64,000 nt of DNA from Linum tenue (Eukaryota; Streptophyta; Magnoliopsida; Malpighiales; Linaceae), in assembly GCA_946122785.1 (NCBI GenBank), contig CAMGYJ010000004.1, positions 14,158,150-14,222,149 of the forward strand, given 5' to 3'. Position numbers and translations under genes: made by a program. Position 1 is the first letter of the stretch, and every line of letters begins with the position of its first letter. This document shows positions 42,560-54,027 of the stretch, piece after piece. Under the pieces are notes generated by a model, which did no database searches, was not told the DNA's origin, and saw only the letters and a list, made by a program, of their open reading frames with translations.

Positions 42560-45500
42560 ATGGCGGGTAACTCTCCTGATCTCGATACTTGGTTAATTGA
42601 TTCAGGGTGTAATGAGCACATAGTTCGTAATGCTAGTTGGATGGATAGGATGGACAATCATTTTGATCACACACAGGTCAGAATTCCGGATGGGACAGGA
42701 ATTCCGGTAAAAGGGATGGGTTCTGTTAAGCTCACAGATTCTATAGTACTTGACCGCGTCTTGCACGTACCGGCTTTCAAGTGCAACCTTTTATCGGTCA
42801 GTCGCTTAGCTTGTGACCATAACGTGGCAGTGACCTTCTTGCGTGATTTCTGTGTGCTTCAAGTCTTACCTTCCAGGACGCTGATTGGAGTGGGTCATCT
42901 TAAAGATGGATTATATTACCTGCACCGCTTCGAAGTGACAACTCCTGTGCGGACTTGGCCGGCGGCGTCAGCAGTCACTGCTTCTGAACTATGGCATGCA
43001 CGTCTCGACCACTTGTCTTTTGATAAACTTGTTCATTTGAAGACTTCTCTGGGTTGTACCGTTTCTTCTCGGGATTCTTTGCATTGTGATTCCTGTTTTC
43101 GAGCCAAACAGACTCGCATCCCTTTCCCTTCTAGTTCCATTAAAACGACTGAATGTTTTGCACTGATTCATATGGATATTTGGGGGCCGTATCGGACACC
43201 TGCTCTTGATGGTTCTCGCTATTTTTTTACTATTGTGGACGATTTCAGTCGTTCTACTTGGGTTTATATGATGAAGTATAAGTATGATGTCGAACGCTAT
43301 CTCAGACTGTACTGTAAGCTTGCTCATACACAGTTTCGGAAAACCGTCCGCCGCATACAGGCAGATAATGGTCCGGAATTTCAGACCACCTCCCTCCGAG
43401 CTTATTATGAGGAACACGACATCGTTCTTCAGACCACTTGTACTGACACCCCACAGCAGAACGGGGTTGTTGAACGCAAGCATCGTCATTTATTGGAGAC
43501 AGCCAGAACGTTGATGTTCCATGCAGGACTTCCCATTCGTTTCTGGGCCGAATGCGTTTTGACAGCAGCTTATTTGATCAACCGCATGCCCTTAAATTCT
43601 ATTTCTGGGAAAACTCCTTTTGAGATCCTCTTGGAACGCATCCCTACCTACTCACACCTCCGCAGTTTCGGTTGTCTCGTTTATGTCAAAGACACCCATC
43701 ATGGTCTGGACAAGTTTGTCGAGCGAGGTCGTGCGGGAGTGTTCATTGGTTATCCAGGCTCGCAGAAGGGATACCGGGTTTATGATTTTCGCACTCGAAA
43801 GATCATTGTATCCCGTGATGTTCACTTTATTGAACAGGTGTTTCCTTTCCTCCTCAAATCGGCGGCCGAGCGTGGTACACTCTCGTCCTCTCTCCCCTAC
43901 GTGGACACTTGCACTCTTCGTCGCATGCATGAAGGGGGAGATGAGGTGGGAAATGTCGCTCCCTTCCTTGCCGATGACGACCCTGCAGATCACATGGACC
44001 CGGATGATCAGGCTGACCGCATGACACCTCCTGGGACCATAAGCAACCCGGATAATGATGAGACCTCCGAGTTCGCATCACCTCTTGGTTCGCCTCCAGC
44101 TGTCGACCCTCTTGTCTCCCCGCCTCCGGTCGCGCCTACATCGACCATCCCTCCTGTCGAGACTGAGCTCGCCCATGGGAGTGATCCTCCACCTCAGCCC
44201 GCTCCTCGTCGTAACCCTCCTCGGGATCGGCGTCCTCCGACAAGCTTGGATGTTTACGAGGTAGAATACCCGAACTCCTCCTCTCATAATGTAGATTTTC
44301 CTATGTCAAATTGTGTCACTTATCACCGACTTTCCAATGCTCACCGTGCTTTCTTGGCTGTTATGTCCAATCTTGGCGAGCCTCGTACCAATGCACAAGC
44401 GGTTCGGTTTGAACAGTGGCGGGCAGCAATGATGAAGGAAATTGCCGCCCTTGAAGCACAGGGCACATGGACTCTCGAGGAGCTTCCTCCTGGCAAGCGG
44501 GACATCGACTCAAAATGGGTTTACAAGATTAAGTACTATCCTGACGGTACTGTGGAGCGCTACAAGGCTCGTCCCGTTGCCAAAGGGTTTACTCAGCTTG
44601 AAGGTATCAACTTTCACGACACCTTTGCTCCCGTTGCTAAACTGGTCACAGTTCGTGTTCTTTTGGCATTGGCGGCTAAAAGGGGTTGGCCCCTGCACCA
44701 ACTCGACGTCAACTACGCATTCCTCCATGGTGATCTCGAAGAGGAGGTTTACATGAAGGTGCCCCAGGGTTTTGCTAAAGAGGGCGATACACGCGTCTGT
44801 CGGCTTTGCAAGTCCCTTTATGGAATCCGCCAAGCCTCGCGGAATTGGTATGCTAAATTCACTCAAGCCTGACTGGAGTTTGGTTTTCAGGTGTCCAAAG
44901 CTGATCACTCGCTTCTCACTCATGGGTCCTCGGGTGCGTTTACGGAGGTCCTCATTTATGTAGATGATGTGATCATCACTGGTGATGACTTGGGTTTCAT
45001 TCAGCGTGTTAAAGCCTACCTGCATGAGCGCTTCAATATCAAGGATTTGGGTCCTTTGAAGTATTTCCTCGGGATTGAAGTAGCTCGTTCTCCTGATGGG
45101 CTCGTTCTCAGTCAACGTAAATACACCCTAGACATTTTGGCGGATGCGGGCATGACTGCAGCTCGCCCCAGCGGGTTCCCTATGGAGTAACAACATAATC
45201 TCACCCGGGCGAATGATGAACGCACTGAAGATGTAGCTTCCTATCGACGACTCATTGGACGACTTCTATATCTTACTATCACTCGTCCGGACATCGCCTA
45301 CAGTGTCAACCTTCTCAGCCAGTTTGTTCAGTCTCCTAGTCCTGATCATATGGCCGCTGCGCACCGGATCCTTCGTTATTTGAAGGCCGCTCCTGGCCAA
45401 GGGCTATTTCTCCCATCCGATGGTCCTCTGGAGTTGGTGGCTTACAGTGACGCTGATTGGGCTGGTTGTCAGTTCAGCCGTCGCTCTACCACAGGCTACT

Positions 45501-45859
45501 ACATCCAGTTTGGTGGGGCTCCCATTTCCTGGCGCGCCAAGAAGCAGCAAGTGGTCGCTCGCTCTTCTGCAGAGACTGAATATCGAGCCTTGGCTAGCAC
45601 CACTAGTGAGATTCTATGGCTCCGTTTTCTTCTCCATGAGTTAGAGGTACCTCAACATACTCCCACTCGCCTTTATTGTGATAGTCAGACTGCTCTTCAC
45701 ATTGCAGCCAACCCAGTCTTTCATGAGCGAACGAAACACGTCGAGATGGACTGCTACTTTGTCCGTGAGCGTGTGACTTCGGGCGACATCCTACCCCAGA
45801 AGATCGGCACTCACTCACAGCTGGCCGACATATTCACCAATGCTTTGGGCACTGAATAG
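42560..45859 (+). pseudogene. Copia pol (PR-INT-RT-RH), three premature stops
   Basis: In one frame from 42,491 on: protease WLIDSGCNEHIV; GAG-pre-integrase ELWHARLDHLSFDKL; integrase core with HMDIWGP, QADNGPEF and TPQQNGVVERKHR (D, D, E); RT with WVYKIKYYPDGTVERYKAR, QLDVNYAFLHGDL and the YVDD box in LIYVDDVIITG; RNase H with AYSDADWAGC and SSAETEYRAL. In-frame stops are a TGA at 44,870, a TAA at 45,188 and a TAG at 45,857; the frame itself remains the same on each side or nearly so. Expected residues at the last two are Q (CAA, CAG). The catalytic residues I can see are retained. The stops make the element non-autonomous. Confidence 0.92.
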
Positions 45860-45909
45860 TTTCACGCCTTGTTGTCCAAGCTTGGCATTCGGGACCTTCA
45901 TGCTTCAGC

Positions 45910-45920
45910 TTGAGGGGGAG
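45910..45920 (+). other. Copia polypurine tract
   Basis: ttgagggggag lies immediately before the right LTR. Confidence 0.85.
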
Positions 45921-46190
45921 TATTAGACCTACTTGTAACATATTTTACTTGCTGGCACTACTTTGTAATTGTGCTGGTCACTCGTGTAATTGATGAAGGG
46001 TGACTCTAGCTTTGCCAGCCGAACCCTACATATATAAATACTGGGTGAATGGCGGCTAGATGTAACAGAAGCACAACACTAGTAAAACTTCTACCTTGAG
46101 AGCTACGCTCTCCGTGGACTAGTCCCGTATCTCGGGGAAACCACGTTAAGCCTCTATGTTCTTTACTTTTCCGCAATCTTAGTTTCTATA
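45921..46190 (+). mobile_element. Copia right LTR
   Basis: 270 bp, colinear with 41,222-41,491, about 11 mismatches, followed by GTAGA. Confidence 0.93.
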
Positions 46191-46195
46191 GTAGA

Positions 46196-46924
46196 TGACT
46201 ATAATATAATGGAAATGTGGATCTCCATAAAAAATTATCTGCGTGACTGTAATATCAATTTTTTTGTGAAAAGAATATGATTCGACTTTCTTAACACATA
46301 TACCATGAACATTTGATAAACTAAAATCCTACCTTGAGATCTATCGAAGTTGTGCAATTTTGTATGGTTTTGTCCTCTGAGCCTAGAGTACTAAGGGTTG
46401 GCTAACTATGGTCCTCTTGGGGCACCAAGTTTGGACTTATCCCTAGTGATCTAACACCTTTTTTCGCATGAGTTTGTCATGCTCTCGGGACTAACATATT
46501 TTAGGCTTTGGTCACCATCGTCGGAGAAACCAAATTGCCATCATAATACAAAACATTCTTATAAAAACAATGAAACAAAAATCCAAATGTTCATAGTAGC
46601 CTAGGCCTAAGCTAGTAGGCTACCTATAAAGCTGTTAGATCTCGTCTCTTCTCATGAAGTGAACAATGATTAACGAATGAAGCCACACTTAATTAAATAG
46701 TGAAGCTAATTAGTCCTTTAACCCACTCACTAAAACCTACTCATTCAGCTTTTTAAGCACCCTTAGGGAGGAGTCACGGGCTGTATTAATAATGGATATT
46801 GACCAAGTGAGGAAGGGACAAGGCAAGGGCGGCGAGATAGGAAGGAATCGTTATAATTAAAAACGTCATTTGCAAATGACAACAAAAGAACAGTATCGAG
46901 AAAATTGAAAAAACGCAATTTAGG
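46196..46924. other. AT-rich, no gene seen
   Basis: No structure recognised. Confidence 0.5.
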
Positions 46925-47362
46925 TAGTGATGGCAATTTGAACTCATCACATGAGTATTATTCGACTTGTGATGAAGCGGGTATTACACGACTCGCAGTA
47001 GTGTGAGGCAGGTCATGGATATCTATATTCGTCCTCGTTTTTGGTCCATTCTATCTCAATTGTTTACCGTATTCATTCATACTTCTCCTTTCTCCTATTA
47101 TGACTTTCTTCAGCTAATAAGACTAGATCTTTTAATTAGTTAAACTCAATTACTCATTATATTATCACTATTTTTAATTCATTAAGTGTTTTCTCCTTCG
47201 TTTTATGGTGAAAAGTAAATTTTTGCGTGTATTTTTTTCAAATAACATAAAATAGTGGGCCCACCCGTCCCGTCTCGTGCAATATTACCCGTCCCACCCC
47301 AACCCTATATTAAGACAGTATGATTATTGAGGTATCCGCTCCCGCTCCCATTGTCATCACTA
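46925..47362. mobile_element. Probable hAT-type miniature element h3
   Basis: Starts TAGTGATGGCAAT and ends in the inverse of TAGTGATGACAATGGGAG; interior near the right end has 'cccacccgtcccg'. I could not find a clean 8-bp duplication, so it may be older or a mutated copy. Confidence 0.55.
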
Positions 47363-47639
47363 GTTTAGTTTAGAGCCAATTAAACTAAATTAAATTCCAT
47401 TTTCAAAAATAAACAAATCGTTTTTCTTCTTCTTCTAACAAAGCAAGTTGCCTTTTTTCCACAGTTCGGAAGGGTTGTCAGTTGTTTCCCTTTTCATCTT
47501 CATCTATATATTTATATCTTGTATTGCTCTCTCGCAGTCGCTTTATTCATAGTTTCATACCATAGTATTATATTGCTTTTCGAGTATAATATTCCCTCGA
47601 AATTTATTATACTTGCTTGACCTTCGAACCTTCGAAAGC
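47363..47639 (+). promoter_or_regulatory. Upstream region of BRO1-like gene
   Basis: AT-rich with TATA-like ctatatatttata at about 47,504-47,516, followed by a pyrimidine patch actctctctctctttct near 47,641. The exact start site cannot be fixed by eye. Confidence 0.35.
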
Positions 47640-49139
47640 CAACTCTCTCTCTCTTTCTACAAGGCTCTCCCAATCAACACCAGCTGACTGCTCGAGAAGG
47701 AGTCCGGCAATCTCAAGCTCGTTTCCTTTTTCCAGTATTCTTGACTGATTTTCTGTTCGGCTTCGGTTTCAGTAGCAGCTAAGCAAAACCCAGTTTGATG
47801 GTAAGTGGGTTGGCTGAATCTTCAGTCAGCTTTCCCCCTCCCCCTATCCCAATTGCTGATTTGAATGCTCAATTTCGCTTTTTTGTGCTTCTTACTTTCT
47901 CTGCTTGTCTGCAAGTGCCCTGTTTTGTTGCTGGGGAAGTTCTTGATTGGGTGAATTGAGGGGTTTCGTTTTTGCTGGACAAGGGTTTTGTCGTTTTCTA
48001 TTTCCCCCCTTCTTTTTAACAGGATTTTGGGAGCTTGTAAGTTTGGATGATGAACGGGATCGAATTCTGTGTTTCTTTTGTGATTTGGGTCTTTGAAGTG
48101 TAGAGGGAATTCAGATTGGGAGGATAAAATGAAGTGGAAGGAAGAGGAAAAAAGAGCTTGTATTATCGGCTTTGCTTCCTTCAGAGGTTTACTTGTGGTT
48201 TGGAACTTAATTTGAAGAGACTTTACTCACAATTCATTGGAAGGAAATCTTTCTTTTTCTATCTATCTATCCACAACTTGCTCTCACGTTTAAAAGGGGG
48301 GAAAAGTAATGAATTCTGTTGCATTCAAGTTGGGACTTGGGGTTCCCCTTCCTCAACAGATTTTTCCCATCATCTAGCTAGCTGCCCATCCTGTTACCTG
48401 AGCTGTCCACCCTCCACTTGAAAGTTGTTTTGGTTGGATCCAAGTTCCTTTCTCGCTTTCACATTTTACTTTTGAATGGTTCATGCACGAAGGAGAAGGA
48501 CAATCACACTTCTCCTCTTTTTCCTTGAACTGGAAAGGCAATGTTAAATGTCAAGTTTCAGGCTTTCCTCGTGATTGTCTAACCCTCTTCCCTTGATTGT
48601 CCTTCTCTCCATCTGTCCCTATTGTCTTTAAGAAAGACAAGTTGATTCCTTTTTCCCTTTCCTTTTTCAGGACGAAAATTGATAGAGGCTAACCCATCAG
48701 GGAAGGTCAGCTGACCTACTAACTCTCATCAATTTACCTTCCTAGTTATGGTTATCATTATGAGATGAAAGAAACATTTCATCTGTGTTTATTGTTTCTG
48801 TTGTACATGTCTTTCAACAGATTTTCGGAGCCGTTGAATTGGTAGAGCGAGTGTGCCAGAGGGCTGTGGACTCTGCTCGTGAGTAACCTGCTACTTAATG
48901 CTTTATTAGTTGGGACATTAAGGCCTTAAATATACTTCCTTTGATGTAATGCTCTTTCGGTTAATAGCTAGTCCTTCTTGTTGCGATTATGTGGCTGGAA
49001 ATTGTCTACTATACAATGTGCTTGAGCCACCGCCAGTTTCTCTTGTGTCTTAAATGTTTACTTAAGCTCAGGACCTTATTCTTTGTTGTGCTGGTTGTTT
49101 TTTCCTGTTTGGAATAGTGTGTACAGTGATCTTCAGGAA
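47640..49139 (+). other. 5' UTR exons and introns of BRO1-like gene (inferred)
   Basis: A CT-rich leader ends at a strong donor gtaagt (47,801). A 58-base block 48,821-48,878 lies between ttcaacag and gtgagt, and the coding exon follows an acceptor at 49,126 (gtgtacag) or 49,136. If so spliced, an upstream ATG at 47,798 opens a short frame that overlaps the main start out of frame. Exon limits are predicted from splice consensus only. Confidence 0.45.
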
Positions 49140-52001
49140 ATGGGATGCATAGCGTCTACACCTAAGGATGCTGGTGGAAACAGGAGGAGACCTGCAAGTA
49201 TAGGAGAGCTTTCTGTCTATGTTCCGGGGTTTCGAATACCTAAACCTGTTGATTTCTCTCAGGCTCTCGGCGACCAGTTGTCGAAGAACTTAGTCGAACG
49301 ACTCTCTGCTCTAAGAACCCGGATTGTGGTTATGGCCGGCCAAGAAGCACCGACTGTTACTAGAACACGAAGGAGAAGTGCTACACAACATGGTAGCTTG
49401 AACAAGACACTCTCTTCGCTGGAATGTTGTAATTGTGTAAGGTTTGCAGTAGAGGTTCCCTTCATCTCTAACATTTTGTTCTTTTTCTCTAGGCGGTTCA
49501 ACATTGGCTGATCTTCATCAGGCTCTTGAAGATTACTTGCCTGTTCTTTTGGGTTTAGTTAAAGATGGTAGCCAACTACAACACAATATCCAATTTGTGT
49601 GGGTAAATCAAGAGGATGAGGCAGAGGTGAGTGCTTGGGAGATATTTATTTGTGTTAATGATATCATGATCTTTTATGGTCTCCATTTTTTTTCTTTTGC
49701 ATCTAAATATACTATGACCATTTTTGCAGGAGACGTCAATGTCAAATGCATGGTATGAGGTACTGTCTGTTTTGCACTTGATGGCAGTTCTATCATTATC
49801 ACAGGCAAACTTGTTACTTCTCCCAAGAACATCGGCCGATGGTTATCAGCCAAAAGTATCAGAAGGTTTGTACTCTTAAGGAAAGTCTGTCAGTGCAACG
49901 AACACGGAAAATTTGTGCTTGAGTTGTTATGTCTACCTCCTAAAACTTTCTAACCTAAAAGAATACTGAGGATTCTTTAGCCTCAGTTTCTCATTTTTTG
50001 GGGCAGCATCAATTTTTGTGTTGCTTGAGACCTTTAGCTACCTGTCTGCACTCTTTACCGTACTGTGAAATTGTTGACGTCGAGTAATCTGCATTCTTAA
50101 TACGGAAATCACCATTATCAAAGTATTACATCAAGAAGAAAAGATAACAATGTTTACAGGGTTGAGCAGTGTGAATAACTGAATATGTCTGGATCCTCAT
50201 GGTTGTCGATTTTACATTAAGGTTGAACAATAGGTCACAGCTGGGATTTTCAACAGCTTTCTTTGGAATTGAGCCTTGTATTAATAGGTATCGATTAATT
50301 GACATGTCTAATGTCTTGGAAAGTTTACTGTTAAGCTGCTTTGTGCATAGTTATTATGTGTCAAGCTTAAATTTGAGTTCAATGAGTGTTTGGATTTCCT
50401 TTTCTTCTTCTTCTTCTTTTTCTTCTTCCTGAAAACGTCTGTCTAGTATCTACAGTTCCTTGCTATAACCTATATTTCGAATGCTGTGCTCTGGATGTCT
50501 ACGAGGATTTCATTGACTATATGAATGCCATGAAATCTTATGTTTAAGTTATCCAGTGAGCATGAGTATGCATATGGGCGTCTCTACATGTTTCTCTCTT
50601 GATTTCCAGTATATAGAATTCTGAAATATGCTGTCTTAATTGTCTCTAAAATTGAGTGGTCATCGGTTTCCTTTTTATAGAAAGCAGGCGGGCATCGGTT
50701 GACATATTCTTGAAGGCCGCTGGATACTTGGATTGTGCAGTTAGGCATGTTCTTCCACATTTACCTGCTGCGCTGAGGTCAATATAGTTCACAGACTTAT
50801 ATTAAATATTGCTACTTGTAATGTAACCTTCATTAGATTTTGAACATATTTGTTATTGCTAGTAGGAGAGACTTGCCAGTGGACCTTGCCGAAGGAGTTC
50901 TTCGAGCACTTTGTCTACAGGCCTTGGGGCAGGTACGAGCACACTTCAATGACTTGGTTATTAGCAATTGCTTCTGACTTATTTTCATATGGTGCTGTGC
51001 TGTGTATAAATGATAATATTGTATTGGAGATTAACAATCAGCTGTTAAGGTCTGAAGCAAGCAGACAGTTCAGTAGAAATTTGTATATATAACCATCCAG
51101 AGCAGGCATTCATTTAGGAAGAAGAAAGTATTACAATCATGGTCCATGAAACCGTACCGTATATCGTACCGGAAAATTCAGCGGTATGATATTTTATGAT
51201 AAAACCGTGGTTTTACCGTAGTTGAACCGTTAGACCGTTAAATACTGCATACCGATTTAGCCTCCGATACTGGTATTTCATGGTTGAACCGTTGGTACGG
51301 TACGGTTTCATGGACCATGATTACAATAGGAGGGAACATGTGTGCACTCTTGAATTGAAGTTGCCTAAAGCTAGTAGGTATAGAACTTCAATTCCCAAGG
51401 CAGCAGATTCCGTGATGTCAGTGAAATAGACTAATCCTTTTGTGAAAATCAAATAGAATGTAGAAGTCTAGACCAGCAACTTGAATTCCCTGATCTCTAG
51501 CCTTCCAACTGTTCTTGCACCTTCTCTTCTCCATCTCACATCATGCAGGATACAGCTATGATTTCATTAGTATTAGTGTTGAAGTCATCACCTAATTACT
51601 GTTAGTCATGTCTTGGAGTCATTTCACGTGAGGAGCCCCTCAACCTGTTCTTCTATGTCAAATAAGATCCAGTTGATTGGTCAACTTGGTTTTTTTCTTC
51701 AAATCTGTCGGCAGAAGTGACTGACTGTGTTTTCGTTCCTGTCTGGGTAGACCGTTGATATCCAACTCGGGATGGCAATTGATAGTGCCAAAGCAACGCT
51801 GGCAGTGAAACGGAGGCTTGCATGCGAGATGGTTAAGTATTGGCAGCAGGTACTGCTTCAAAATTTATTACCTTAATTTGAGGTTGGTTTTTCTTTCAAT
51901 TCTTCTTCTCGTGCTTCTTTTAGCTTATGGCTGAACTCCTCAAGCAAGCCATCCAAGATAATGCAGTTTCTAGTTCTTCGAACATTTCCCTTTTTTGTAT
52001 G
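49140..52001 (+). CDS. BRO1-like domain protein, 5' part, truncated by gap
   Basis: The plant endosomal-targeting BRO1-like family. Exons: 49,140-49,392; 49,493-49,626; 49,730-49,865; 50,681-50,777; 50,866-50,932; 51,751-51,849; then an incomplete exon from about 51,925. Phases join cleanly and the first six give 262 residues. The start MGCIASTPKD carries Gly2 and Cys3, a typical myristoylation/palmitoylation N-terminus, which supports this ATG. Conserved stretches include VYVPGFRIPKPVDFSQ, LSALRTRIVVMAGQEAPT, QALEDYLPVLLGLVKDGS, NAWYEVLSVLHLMAVLSLSQ, FLKAAGYLDCAVRHVLP, DLAEGVLRALCLQALGQ and AIDSAKATLAVKRRLACEMVKYWQQ. BRO1 domains bind ESCRT-III-type partners; the exact role of this plant group is not clear from sequence. 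The last visible exon diverges from the family pattern just before the 100-N gap, and the rest of the gene is not found after it. Confidence 0.88.
51138..51319. mobile_element. hAT-type miniature element h4 in BRO1-like intron 5
   Basis: 182 bp with perfect inverted ends starting CATGGTCCATGAAACCGTA, flanked by ATTACAAT at 51,130-51,137 and 51,320-51,327. It lies in the intron between exons 5 and 6. Confidence 0.9.
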
Positions 52002-52101
52002 NNNNNNNNNNNNNNNNNNNNNNNNNNNNNNNNNNNNNNNNNNNNNNNNNNNNNNNNNNNNNNNNNNNNNNNNNNNNNNNNNNNNNNNNNNNNNNNNNNN
52101 N
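52002..52101. other. Assembly gap (100 N)
   Basis: Exactly 100 N, the usual placeholder for a gap of unknown size. Confidence 1.
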
Positions 52102-52115
52102 ATTTTAGCGAGTCA
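52102..52115 (+). mobile_element. LTR tail at gap edge (element 1/2 family)
   Basis: attttagcgagtca matches the last 13 bases of the LTRs ending at 9,652 and 13,885. An element of this family probably fills the gap. Confidence 0.55.
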
Positions 52116-52507
52116 AAGTTCCTTATCTTTAACGAAGAATCATGATTTGACAACATGATTGAACTCCAAGCTTAAGTGATTGACGAAACGTCGTTGAAAG
52201 GAGCCTCCTCTTGCCATTTGTTTGGAGGAAATGAAGACAACTCAAAAGAGAGTTGAAGATGAAGAGAGATTGTCAAGATTTGTCGATTAGTGAGGGGAAG
52301 GGGGAAAAAATAGGCAAAATCGTGACGTTCTTGCAATATGATCCCCATCGCTAGAGAGGTAGAGAGAAAGAAGGAGAATTAGGGTTGGATTTGGCGAATG
52401 AATAAGGAGACGGATGCTAGGGTTTCTCCCACCTGTTAGCAGTGTATCTATACGATGGGCGTTTGGGGGGACGGATAATCCGTTGGGAGGGTCTCGGGGC
52501 GGATAGT
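52116..52507. other. Unassigned sequence between gap and Athila element
   Basis: No continuation of the BRO1-like gene was seen. A GC-rich part at 52,400-52,505 has no recognised homology. Confidence 0.5.
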
Positions 52508-53886
52508 TCATAGCATCGTATTTGCACGTGTTTTCACTCTGGTTTCCTGTCCATTTTGGCTCGAATTGATTGTTCCTTGGCCTATTTACGCTAGGTTGTG
52601 TTGTTCTGTCGTATTTCAGGTCCTAGCAAGTAAAGAGGTGCATAGGCGCAAGTTTCGGTCATTTGGAGGTCAGATGGCGATTCACAGAAGGAATTACGGG
52701 CAGCCCCTGCAAAATTACGACCGTAATTTGTCAGGCATGCCCGTAAAACAATTGCCGAGCCTTTTCCCAAGATTTCTTCTCGAGCTAAAATTACGGGCAA
52801 GCCTCCAGAGAATTACGACCGTAATCCCTAAATACTGGCGGTAATTGTGGAATTACGGGCGTAGATCCTCCTCCTTCAGTTTAATTGAAACGTGCGTTTT
52901 GGGGAAAGTTACAGGCAGGCCGTGATTACAGCCGTAATTCAGCCCGTAATTCGCCCAGAGTCGGGTTTTTGGAGGCAGATTCGAGCCAAGGAAGAGGTAT
53001 TCGAGTTTCTGGAGCAAAAACAGAGTTTTAGAGAGAGAAAGAGGGAAGAACAAACCCTAGGAGCTATTTTGGAGTGGATTTCTCACCATTGAAGCCCAGA
53101 TTGCGTCCTCAGGAGTGAAGATTGACATCCCAGAGCAGATTTTCCTCATCTTTATGAGTATGACTACTCTGATTTCTGTTTTCTCTTCTCTCTCTATGGA
53201 GTAGAACCCTTCTCTCACTTGGGGTATGAAGAACCCTAGTTCCTTTGTGTTAGGGATTTGATTGTAATGACTTGGGATGATATTACTGTTTGATTTTAAT
53301 TGAATGATGCATGTTTATTGAATTGATTGAAGTCTGATCAGCTTTTCTCGATTTTGCTGCAACCTGAGATAGATAGAATCTGATTAGGTTGTTAGAGCCT
53401 CTTCATTCATAGTAGGAGATTGCTATACGAGAGTTAGCCAGTTTACTGCTTTGTACTGGAATTCAATTCCAGTAGTGGAGTTCTGTGCTTATTGCTTCTG
53501 CTTTCTATCCCGGTGAAGACTAGTCGTCTGCCGGGTAGTTAGACTGAGAGGGCTTGGTCAGCTTAAGAGATTCCAAGCTACTGTCGGATCTTCCACAGTC
53601 TAATCAACAGTGAATCAACCCAGGGGAATTACAATTGAACCTAATCAAGGGGCTAGGGGGACTCATTCCCGAGTGACTCTTTCCTGCTTTAGAAAACCGA
53701 ACCATTTCCTGCTTTCTTACTGCTTTTGCTTTAAACAACAATCACTCGAATTAGTTTGCTAGATAATAGATAATCACGGAGTAAGCTAGATCTAGACCCC
53801 GGGTTGATAATAGAACTTGCCTGTTACTGCATTCCCGGACTGCGATTACACTTGGTCGCAGTTTGGTGTTGTGTTTTGGCGTGTCA
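52508..53886 (+). mobile_element. Left LTR of element 3
   Basis: Begins tcatagcatcg (the right LTR has tgatagcatcg) and ends ggcgtgtca. It is distantly similar to LTRs of elements 1 and 2 in the block 'tacgctaggttgtgtt...ggtcctagca' and in the overall order of features. Compared with the right LTR it shows several one-base homopolymer losses. Confidence 0.88.
52690..52960. repeat. Palindrome cluster, AATTACGGCCGTAATT type (LTR)
   Basis: aattacgaccgtaatt occurs twice (near 52,713 and 52,811), with half-sites attacgggcag, attacgggcaa, attacgggcg, cggtaatt and cccgtaatt. It is in the same LTR position as the clusters of elements 1 and 2. Confidence 0.8.
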
Positions 53887-53892
53887 AGTTTT

Positions 53893-53911
53893 TGGCGCCG
53901 TTGCCGGGGAC
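53893..53911 (+). other. Primer-binding site, tRNA-Asp, element 3
   Basis: TGGCGCCGTTGCCGGGGAC, a full 19-base complement of the plant tRNA-Asp 3' end (without CCA's partner loss). Confidence 0.9.
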
Positions 53912-54027
53912 TTCTAGGTTATTGGGAAACGTGAGAATTTGTTACTCTAGCTTTTTCTTTATTGCATTTTTCTCTTCCACCTGTGTGCCTTCACGGGTTG
54001 CTTCTGCTGATTGTGTGCAGGTAGTGC

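Larger units (their letters stand above)
41222..46190 (+). mobile_element. Complete Ty1/copia element, coding region decayed
   Basis: Two 270-bp LTRs, GTAGA duplications at 41,217-41,221 and 46,191-46,195, primer site, gag-pol in copia order (protease, integrase, RT, RNase H) and a polypurine tract. The LTRs differ at about 11 positions (about 96% identity), so it is older than element 1. Coding is broken by several stops, described below. Confidence 0.93.

Noticed and set aside
46925..47362. Full confidence as hAT element
   Set aside because: Inverted ends match, but I could not find an 8-bp duplication, so it was kept only as probable.
48134..48421. 95-codon plus-strand ORF upstream of the BRO1-like gene
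   Set aside because: It lies in the predicted 5' intron and has low-complexity, non-conserved translation.
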